Assembly (NCBI GenBank): GCA_964036275.1 | Contig: OZ038435.1 | Location: forward strand, 17,354,632-17,418,631 | Source of the DNA: Litoditis marina | Lineage: Eukaryota; Nematoda; Chromadorea; Rhabditida; Rhabditidae | Length of the DNA stretch: 64,000 nt | Direction of reading: 5' to 3' | Shown here: positions 25,301-36,000 of the stretch, one piece after another | Position numbering within the stretch: the first letter of the stretch is position 1 | Layout of the letters: every line of letters begins with the position of its first letter | Made by a program: the position numbers and the translations under genes | The notes under the pieces: model-generated | Told to the model about the DNA's origin: nothing | Database searches by the model: none | Seen by the model: the letters and a program-made list of their open reading frames with translations, nothing else

Positions 25301-28300
25301 ATCGCCTGCACTGCTATGCACGAAGCTCAAACTACAACGCAGATACTTTACCTACAATTTCTGACGGTAAACTTGTAAGAAAAGAGAGACTACTGTAATT
25401 CCTGAAAAAAATTCCAACATCATATTTTCTTTACAGAAAACTATCCGTTTAGTCGTATAAAGTTCTCTCAGTTTTCGGTTTTTTCTATCGGGCAAATCCT
25501 ATATGTCCGATCATTGAAACAAACAGATTAAAAATTAAGGGCATGATAGAGATTAAAAATTGAATGGGTTGGATAGTTCCAACAGACTTTTCAAATACGG
25601 TTTCTAATGTACATTGTGTGACACAAATAAGTAGTGGAGCACATTAAAAATTAGAAAACTATTTGTAATGACCATTATTCATCAAACGATTGAAAAAACT
25701 GGTATTTATTGAACCCTGAGGCTCCAAGTATAGGAAAAGCAATTAAACACCGACACAACCAAATGAGAGAACAAACCCTCAGAAAGGCAGAAATAGGTGA
25801 GCGCAGAAGATTGTTCAACCTATGAAATTTTTCTAGAACATTGAGAAAATGTCCCACCTTCTGACATGATCCGCGTACACGCGTAACATTCGGCCAGACG
25901 CTCGATGCGCTCATCGAATTCCTGAAAAATTATTATTTATTAAATAATTTTTTGGACTTTCGAATGAAAATAGGCGAATCAGAAAAGTCTAAAAGGGCTA
26001 ATGTTGAAAACTCTCCAGTTAATAGAAAAACAATCAACACCTATCAAGGTTTGTTCCTTTAAAGGAGACCGGAGAGCAACATGGTTTCTCGTAAAGCTGC
26101 TGTATCCTACTTTTGATTGGACGCGTTGCGTGTCGCGCGGCATTGTCATGTGAATCTCACGTGGATCAAACGGATATACGAGTTATTTGTGCTCTCTAAT
26201 CTCAATACAGTTGAAAGCAGCCCGAAACAAAACCTCTGCTCAAGTTGTGTTCCGGTCTCCTTTAAACGTTTATTCACGACCCGAGTACTTTCGTGCTTTT
26301 GGATAGTATGGTCGAGATAAACTTCTCAGTGAAACAACATGTTCACATAATGACATTTTAATCAGCATCAATCTAAGCTCAATCAATACATATGTTCTGC
26401 ACATTGTTGCTTTTGCCGCCGCTGACGCATGATACTCTACTGCTAGTCTACGTGGTCGAAACATGCCACAAATACAGGTTTTCCTATGCTCATTATCATA
26501 TCACGCGACTATTTAGTTAACCTTATAGTGTAGTCACCGCACTTCTACCACCAGTCGCTACAGTAACCCACCTTGACCACCCGGGCTGCATCCAAAGAAG
26601 AGCATTGAGACAGAATCGCCTCCAGACCAATCAACCGCCCGTAGGCTACAGTAACCTGGAATTTATGTCTGATACCGGATGTTTATATAGCATAAAATGA
26701 TACACAAACATAATTTTATCTGCAAACCTTTGGTTTCTGAGTTTTGGTTGTTTTTGTGCAGTTTACCGTTATACTATACGCCTGTCCAAATGCAATGGGA
26801 GACTCCTACATTTGTCGGGGCAACCATCTTGTTTTGATGATTTCTACGAGAAAACTTTGTTGAATCAATCAATATCCATATTTTGCATGGGGCTTTGCCA
26901 TAAGTTTAAACAGCACAAACTCAATCAACAGTACTCTCCATATTTCTTCAACCAAGCAATATCTGACAAAGTAAATGATAGAATGAATGAAAACAAATTG
27001 GTATCTATGTATTGCACTGATACACAGTATACTGTATACTACCATGTTTCCTTTGTTAACTGTATGAATCTTTATCCCTGATATTTAAAAATACTAAATA
27101 AGGAAACTCAATCATTATCTACATGTTGCACTAATACACGGTAATCTGTACATAGTTTGTTCCACCCACTTATAACCCTCTACAGTAATACGCTCAAACT
27201 TCCAGGTCAATGTTTGCTATATTGGCGTTTTATGTTTTCCCCAAATTTTGGTCGGGTCTTCTACACTATTAGTACTTCAAACTCTGAAAGTGTGTATCCA
27301 AAATAATGAATTGTTAGTTGGAAAGAGCTTCCTGAATATTTGACGGATTACTGTAGAGGGACATCGATTGGTGAAACAGAGTATACTCACACGTTTCCTC
27401 GGTCAACTGTATGCCTGATATAAAGATAGAACTACCATGAAAAACTAATCGATATCCATGTTTTGCACTGATACACTTCCAAGTATCCTCGGTTAACTGT
27501 ATAGGTTTGATGCCTGCTATAAAAAGAAAAACTAATGTTGAAAATCAATCGATATACATGTTTAGCACTGACCTGCTGGTAGTGTTCGGCGTAGATGTGG
27601 GGATTGTAGAGAGTTATTTGATGGCGCGCCGCGGTGATCAGATGAGGGGGTAAGAACGTGGACAGAAGACGATTCTGGAAAATCGATAGTTGAAGAATGA
27701 AAAATCAATAAAATGACATGTGTTGCTATTTCTGATTCTAGAGAACATCGATGAATCAATAAATTGATGAGTGTTCTCAACAACAATGTTTATCTGGACA
27801 GAAGACGATTCTGGAAAAATCGATAATTGAGAATAAGAATTAATAAGGAGACAAATCTTAGCTACAAGTAATTAACAAGTAACTCAACCCAACACTCTAG
27901 CGACTTTGAGTTGAACAAAAAACCATTTAAAGGTTCAACAACAAATCATGAGAATGAAACATTCTTTGGATTAAGGCATTCCTTGGAATAGGGAAAAAAG
28001 GAGGAGGAGACATAGAAGATAATTTCACATATGAGTATTAAATTGAATTTTAACGTTTCACGGAAGTATGTGCTTGCTTTGGAAACTTCACCGGGTAGTT
28101 TCTACGACTAACGGGAGGATAAAACGTCTTGGAACCCGATCCGTTGGCACACACTTCATTTTTCTGTTCGATTGAAGTATAATTAGTGTTTTAATAGAAA
28201 ATTAATCAACGTTGAGAGTACGCAAGTTATGGGGGAATGCAACATTGCCATGAGCAAACGGACGTCTGACCCTCTCGATATTTGTGACTCGTTCTATACC

Positions 28301-29663
28301 ACATTTCATACCAACATTTGATTATACATCACTAGTGCTTCAATCATAAAATCACAAAACTACTATAGCATAATCGTGTGTTTTTTGTTGATATTTTCAT
28401 GTTTGTTGATTGTTTATGGTACTTTTCTAGCTTTCTTTGGGTTTAGTTTTGTCTTAAACCGTTTAATATAATTCGTACATTTCTATCACAAAACCAAGTG
28501 AACCCTCAAAGCAAACCAAACTTGCCGAGCTTTTCGTTGTAAGACCAAGTATTAACTGAAGGAACAGTTTCCAATTTCTCATATTTACCATGTTTCGTCG
28601 ATTTACTACCTCAAAAACCTCAAAAACCCTCAAAACAAGCCGAATATCTTCCTGTTTCTCGTCCAAAAACTGAATTACCTCATTTCCGCAGCTAAATTCA
28701 ATAAGGGAACAATCGAAATTGGTATTCCATTCAAATCCCCTCTAATTCACTCCAGAAAGCAAAGTCTAGGAGAAATTTGATTTCAAATCATTCAATGTAC
28801 ACCGAATGAGGTGTGCTAAACAAGAAACAGAACTACTTGGAATACAAATACCACAAGAACAAAAAAATCAATTTAAACTTTCTATCTGCAATTTGGATAC
28901 AAGCTCTTTATTTGCCTACACTACTCTATGGTTTTCTATCATTCCCTATTTTATATCAAAAATGGGATAGGAATCCTTTATTCCAAGATTCTTTATTATT
29001 TTTCCAACATTCCCTTTCCTATTGCATACGAATGTTTCTATCCACGTATATCATAAACGAGTTGTACACATTACATGCTAATAGCTGGGCGGCTGTCAAT
29101 AGATCTTGTTTTTTCGGACATGACAGTCTGTAGTCAATTTCATTCCAACTGAGACTCATACAATACACATTCAAACTTTTCAATGACTGAGTCGAAAATA
29201 TTCTCGAACACTGCTTTTAGTAGAATTACCACTGAGTGGGCAACAACATACTGTGTTTGCTAATTTTGCTGTGTAACTTTTCGAGGGGTATCTAGTTGTT
29301 TACTAGTAGTAAACAACAAAGTGACGTGAAACGGCGTGAGCAAACATATCAAAATAATGTTGTTTTAATGTGTTTGTAGGTTGATGCCAGATTATCTTGT
29401 CAATGCAAATCAAACTACAATCCAGATATCATCATTTCAACAATTTTAGTGCCAAATTTGGTGTACAGTACAGTATTTGTATTTCATAAGCTCGAAACTA
29501 ATGTTCTCCTTGGTAAATATTTGTATTCAACTTGACAGGCGCGAAGTGAGAGTGGGAATATGGTTGAAACAATGGGAAACAACAGAGAGAGAGAGAGAAA
29601 GAGAAAGAGAGAGAGAGAGGGGGGGAGAGAGGAGTAGGAGGAGAGAGAGAGGGGGAGAGGGGA

Positions 29664-29704
<41 letters not shown>

Positions 29705-30058
29705 AGAGGGGGGGAGAGAGGAGAAGGAGGAGAGAGAGAGAGAGGGAAGAGAGAAGGAGCAAAAAGAGAGAGAGGGGGAGAAGAAGTAGAGAGAGGGAGA
29801 GTAGTGGATAGACCAGGTAGTGAACGAGTAGGGGAGTAGAGTGGGAAGCAGAAAGATTGAAATGGACGTAAACGTTTTTACTCTCTCCCTCCATCCCTCT
29901 GTCTTTTTCTTTCTTTCTCCCCCTCTCTCCACTCCCCTCCCCCCTTCTCTTCTCGCTCTAGCTCTCTCTGTCTCACACATACTGTCTCCTATCTGCCTCT
30001 CCCCTTCCCCTCATTCTCTCTCTCTTCTTCTCTCTTCCTCTCTTTCCTCTCTCTCTCT

Positions 30059-30099
<41 letters not shown>

Positions 30100-33000
30100 A
30101 TCAGATAAGCGTGACCAATAGGGTGACTCAAGGTGATCGGAAAACCCCCTGAACCGCTAAAGAAAAAGGAGAAAAAGAATTGAGATATCTTGATTGATCG
30201 ATACATAACAATCAAAGTGCAATGTTCTCGGAGCTCTACTAACGTTTTACTCACGTGAAACGTGAAATTAACGTGTTCACGTGATGACCATGTGTACTAG
30301 GACTCCTAGGAGTAAATTGAATAGTCACGTAAAATTAGCATTCTAATGAGGAATCGTGCACTTTGTCATTGCACGTTTCTGAGTTCTGCTGTGTTTACCA
30401 TGTTGCACGTGACTGTGCAATTGATGAACAGTAAAACCGATATGTATAGATCAAATGAATCGACTTGTAATCTGAACCATGTTTTATCTAACCAATTAGA
30501 AAGAAAGAAATAATTTAGGAAATGAGATTGCGCGCACGGGTCAGGAGAAACTTAGCTCACTATTTTGTTTAATAGGAACCTAGTGACTTATATCCCAGTG
30601 GTTCCTTTGAAATCAAGCAACTTATAGTGATAGTTAATTGCACAGTCACGTGAAACATGTTAAACACAGCAGAACCCAGAAACATGCGATGACAAAGTGT
30701 ACGATTCCTTATAAGAATACTAACTTTACTCAAAGAAGGACGATAATGTGGACCAATCTCGTGTCAACGGTCCTTTAAACTGCAATTGAAAAATGTATTG
30801 CAGTTTAAAGAGCTAAACTGTTGTTATAGGACCACATAATCGTCCTTCTTCAACGATTCAATTCACTTCTAGTAAATCGGATCCCCCCCCCCCCCGATCA
30901 TATGTGTTTTGTGTACGCAATTTAGCGTGAGTAGCGGTGTTTTGGCGCACACACGCGCGCGCCAATTCAAACAGCGGATTATTTGCACGCGCCTCGGTTA
31001 CAAGGCGGCAGGGGCTACTGAAGCTTGGACAAACAATAAGGCGACATATTACATACATTTCAAGTTTCGAACTTGAAAACGGAATAAACACGCAAATGTA
31101 CTATCTATACCGCTGGTAAACTAAAATCTGATAAACAAACTAACTTTAAAGGGGGGCAGAATGGGCAGCTAGTTTAGGCACCCCGGGGTACCTAAACATA
31201 AGGTTGCGCGCGCCAAAACTGACTAAAACATGTGAACCGTATGCAAATACTGTTTGTCAGTTTGAACAAAGAAAGGTATCAATCAATTTCTCTCGAGCAG
31301 ATCTTTCATATTAACTTTCCTTTCTGTCCCCCTTTAAGAATGCGTTAGAATCAAACCCCATAGCCTTTAACCTGGGTTGTGAGCTTTTTTTGGCAAAAAT
31401 TAACGTGAAATCATTAGAAAAAAGAAAGGCAAACCTAACATTTGTTTGAACCAGACTATCAGAGTTATTGTGTTGATTGACTTTTTTAATTTCATTTTTT
31501 CGTTATTCTATAGTTACACTTTCGCTTTTACCGGCACCAGGAATAAATCATTCAAGAATGAAAGATCACTTTTAGTCAAGATCTGAAAAAGTTCGAAAAA
31601 TATTGGAAACCTAATTTCTGTTTTTCAATTGTTACTGAACGACTTTCTATTGAATGACTTTTACTTTCACAAGACTTTCAATTTTGATGACTTATTCTAG
31701 TCGCTTTTTTCTCTTTTCTTTTCTCTTCTTTTTTTTCGGTTATTTAACTATTCCACTTTCCCTTTCACATAGTTTTTGCCCTCGGAATAACCTCGAAATG
31801 ATTTGGGCCGTTGTCTAAATTGTTTGGACGCAGACGAGAGTCGCGCAATGTGTTTGATAGGAAGAAAGATGGGAAGAGAGATAAGGGAGGGGAGAGACAG
31901 CGAGACGGATAGAGACATCAATCAGAGATATGCGGGTGGCAGTAAGGAGTTAAATTCGAGAAACATAGGAAGAGAGAAAGGTTAAAAAGGTGAAAGTTGA
32001 AATAGTATAGAACAGAGGTTTTATTCACAATTCAATATATCTAGAATTACAGAACAAGGAGCAAAATAGAAGGGGACAACTTAGAAAAAGAGAGAAAGAA
32101 AGAGAAAGAAAGAGAGAAAAGGAGAAAGAGAAAGAGAAAGAGAACCCACCAGTCGGCTGCTCTGCAGTTCCGCCGCCGTCTCCGCCTCGACGGAATTCCG
32201 TCCGGAAAGAAAAGCGGATCTCGCGAGTCTGTCCCGTTGGACATACAGGTAGATTCCGATGAAATGACACCAAATGTGTACCAAAATCGTGGCCAGGAGC
32301 TGAAAAAGGAATACTGTATGTCTTAATTTCTGCTGTGTACCAACCGAATTGGCACTACGACAGTGACTAGGAACTGGAAAAGGACATATTGAGTTGATAT
32401 AAACGAGGTCGAAAAACAGGGTACTGTATGTATGGATTTCTGCTGTGTACACACGCTAAATGTGAACCAAAATGTTGGTGTGGAGATACATTTCTATGAT
32501 CAAATTATGCTTAAAGTTCTTCGGAACAACCACCGAAGTTAAGATCGAATGCCGTTTCCCCGGAGTCAGTCGTTACAGTTTCACCTAACAAAGCCATTTA
32601 CTACCAGTAATTACTACTTTTACTACTAGTTTTTATCATGGACCACGTCCACTACCCAGCGTCACTTTTCCAACTGACCCCAACTTTTCAAACGATCGTT
32701 GTAAATAGATTAGTTGGCGGCGGAAAGTGAAACATTTGGATGCGCGCCAAAACTCAGCCATTCAAAACAACATTTTCTAGTGAAATGCGGGTTTTTAACT
32801 ACGAATTGTTGACTCTTCGAGAATCGTTGGTGAAAATTAATTTCAAATCCTGTATTTCAAATTTTTCCAAGAAACACCGAAACTTTCAGAATTCTTGAAC
32901 TCGACTTCCAATCTTATTATGTTGAAGGTTACAACTGAAGACGAATTTGACCTACTATTGTACTTTGATCATAAAAAAAGATCAAAAGGAGCCGCGCTCA

Positions 33001-36000
33001 TAAAAACGCGAAATGACCCCTATAATGCGCGGGAAAGGTGCTTTTCAAAAAAAAGTGAACGGATCGAGAGCTAGCATGGTTTCGTTACATCTAATCAATG
33101 AAAATATAACAAAATGATTTCAAAGTATTTTGAAAGTTTTCTGTGATGAAAGTACAATTCGGGTCGAACTTTAGAAAATTTAAACTCAGTAGAAATAAAT
33201 GGTTTTCTATCAAAGAAAGCTTACCACACTCCAATAAACGTAAAAACTCTAAAACGAAAACTTCGGAACAATTTTCCACGAACTTTCAGGAATCAAAATA
33301 TAATATAGGTCACCTGTACACGTTATAATCCACTACCACTACTAGTGTACTTACACATCAGAAACTTTATGCAACCGTAATGCTTTGGTTGTTTTCTTGA
33401 CTTCCAGTATATGACCCCCTATAGTGTGATAACTTGTGTCCAAATCGTAGAGAGTCTGCGCGATTATCGATTTTTTGTCTTTCTATCCCCCCCCCCCCCC
33501 CCCCCCCCAACTCAGCCTATTATTATATCATTAGAGAATAGTATAACGAGCGGGCTGGCAAAAACCATCATCGGCTGGTAATTGGGTTGTTAATAGAAAA
33601 TCGATAAAGTGAGGTAGAATGTGTGGAAATGATTTGAAAGTTTGAAAAACCAAGAGTTCTGTCTTAAAAAAGTGCCAATGGTAACTTAAATCTGATTTGA
33701 GCTATTTAATTGTAAATTATGCGTTTTTTTTCTTTCAAAAGTGAGCAAAAAGTAGTGAAGGATTTCATACAAAAAAGTTGTTATTCACAATTAGTTAGAA
33801 AAATACCTGCCCTGTTCTTATTCTAGAGATTCAAAGATTTCAACAAAACAAGTTTTTCAAATTGTAGCGCAATTAGTTTTTGCTATGCATCCAATAGTAA
33901 AAACCAGAAACCGCTCGATATCGAAACTCGTAATTTCGAAAACAACACAATTTTTATTTCACGAAAATATGAAGCTGATGTTGAACTTTCATAAGAATGG
34001 AAAGTGTTCCATATTAGGCTTTTCCTAAACGATTCGATAACTATAGTCTTTTATACTCAATAAATACTAGGTGTTAATTTTATCCCCTCTCCGGATGACT
34101 ATTTTAACATCCGTAAATATTGATTGATACCACATGTTATGACATTTAGTCCCTACTTTAAACAGCTTCAAGACTCTCATGTTACACACGGCCGCGAGGG
34201 GGATAACTTCGGTCTACTAGGAGTTTTGAGATCAAAAAGTGAGAAAACGCGAAACTGGGTCCCGTTTTTATCATTTGAAACGTGTGTAAAGTTGAACTAT
34301 TGGAAGAACTGATCAAAACATAGGTACAAATGACAAAAATGACCGAAGTTTGGTTTTATTTTCAGACCGGAAAGTAAAAAAAGCGTGCTAGAGAGGAACA
34401 ACAAACCGAAACCTTACTGCAAGTATCTAAATACGATATACTGGAAGTTTTGAGGCTTCAAAATAATACAACGTGAAACTGGTTCAAGTTTTGGTCACGT
34501 TCGATGTCAGAAATTGAAAAGTCGAATTATCAAAGATCTGATACGTTCGTATCAGTTTTCTCGTTTTGTTTAACTGAAACTTCACAATTTCTCGCATTAA
34601 AAACTCTATTTTCAGCTGTTGCCGTAAGCAAATTAACAAAATGTTCAAAGTTATGAGATTCTGAATTATATTTGTGTATTCATATTCATAACCAATTCAA
34701 AACGGAAATAATTCTACTGAAGCCTTCGAAAATTGGTTTTTCTATAATATTTAACATAATCCCCTTCACTTAGCCTATTTTCGATGGAACGTGGATTTCT
34801 GAACTGATACATCTGATACTAGACTGAGGATCAAATTACAAGCATCTTGGTTTCACTCAATATACATACTTTGGAATAAAAGGACTTATACACATAATAA
34901 AGTGTTATAAACAAAACTTTTTGATGCAAATAAAAACTTCAAGAATTAGCAAGAAAAGAACTTTCCTAATGAGCACAAAAATCTTCCTTGGTTTCACCCA
35001 AGATACCTACTTTCACATAAAAACTGATTTTCGTCTTAAATTGGAGCCTAATATACAAAACCCTTTAATATAGTAATAAGTTTCACTAAAAAGCTTGAAA
35101 ATCTAGTAACAACTTTTCAGAGCTCGAAATTGTACCATTGCGTGTTTGTACGAAATTTGGGTTAAAATTAGTTTCGGCATGTTTTTTTCATCTTTCACAT
35201 TTTGCGGCGTTTCTAAGCGGGATTATTTGTGGTCGCCAAGTGAAATTACGACAGGGCGAGGGGAAAAGAAAAGAGGATTCATCTACTAATTACAAAAGCT
35301 ATACTAATGGCTCAATCCAGAAACACTTTGTCTCTATCTTTCTCTCTCTATTCTCTCTCTCTCTATTCTCTCTTTCTCTCTTTCTCTCTCTTTCTTCACT
35401 CTTTCTCTCCCTCTCTTCTACAAGAGAAAAAAGAGTACTACCGACTAATACTTACTAATAAAAGATACAAGGTTATGAATAGGGAGTGATAAATCAAATT
35501 TATTATTCAATAATGGGAAATTTGATTGCTTATGCAGGTAAGATGCATGGGGTTTTCTTTGATGAATGGAGAAAATAAAGAGGAAGAAAGAGAAAGAGAG
35601 AGACACAGAGAAAGAGAAAGAGAAAGAGAAAGAGAAAGAGAAAGAGAAAGAGAAAGAGAAAGAGAAAGAGAGAGAGACAGAGAAAGAGAGAGAACAAATA
35701 GTAACCGGTAACCATCTTGATTACATCATAATGTAATATATACAAAGTTAACATTCTTCAACAAAATAAAGTTTTCCCAAATAAAACTAAACTTCTTTAA
35801 AATTTTTAAAATATCGAAAAATGACCAACTAACCTCGTTGGTGCGTAGCTGGTTGGTGAAAAGCACGAAAATGCACGTTTGTAGTACGGAAATGAAAATA
35901 TTCGCCGCCAAGGCCACGTAAAACGATAATAATAACAGGGAATATATAGAGAATACAGCAATAACAGCAGGAATAAGGGCATCTTGGTAGGGCATGGAAA

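Larger units (their letters stand above)
23766..27674 (-). other. Cyclase C1 catalytic-domain homologue
   Basis: Six exons encode this domain: 27674-27573 (NRLLSTFLPPHLITAARHQ, the usual LLxSxLPxHVA start), 26655-26572, 25921-25858, 25238-25148, 24581-24423 and 23891-23766 (GVFITDETRRLVGDEFEMEK, matching the usual VHIT..TL..LGDRFEVE). The family's FADIxGFT is here AYGRLIGLE (Asp to Arg235). LGDCYYCVSG is here MSEGITVVSS (Asp to Glu277). The phosphate-binding Arg in HSGxRVxCGVxG is Pro328 (DSGPVSCGIVG). KWxxDVWSNDV is KWHYDVIGASV. The fold-determining hydrophobic pattern is intact. Confidence 0.8.
27675..32149. other. Longest cyclase intron (exon 3 to exon 4)
   Basis: No exon of either strand found. 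It holds a decayed copy of the next exon's start (27793-27840), a GA tract followed by a CT tract (29582-30105), a foldback element (30340-30728), a family A palindrome (30731-30850), a family D TIR element (31146-31337) and a purine-rich stretch beside the donor (32080-32145). The rest is AT-rich without recognisable features. Confidence 0.7.

Noticed and set aside
29477..30254. Several 90-160 residue Arg-Glu or Ser-Leu frames
   Set aside because: Translations of the opposed GA and CT tracts.
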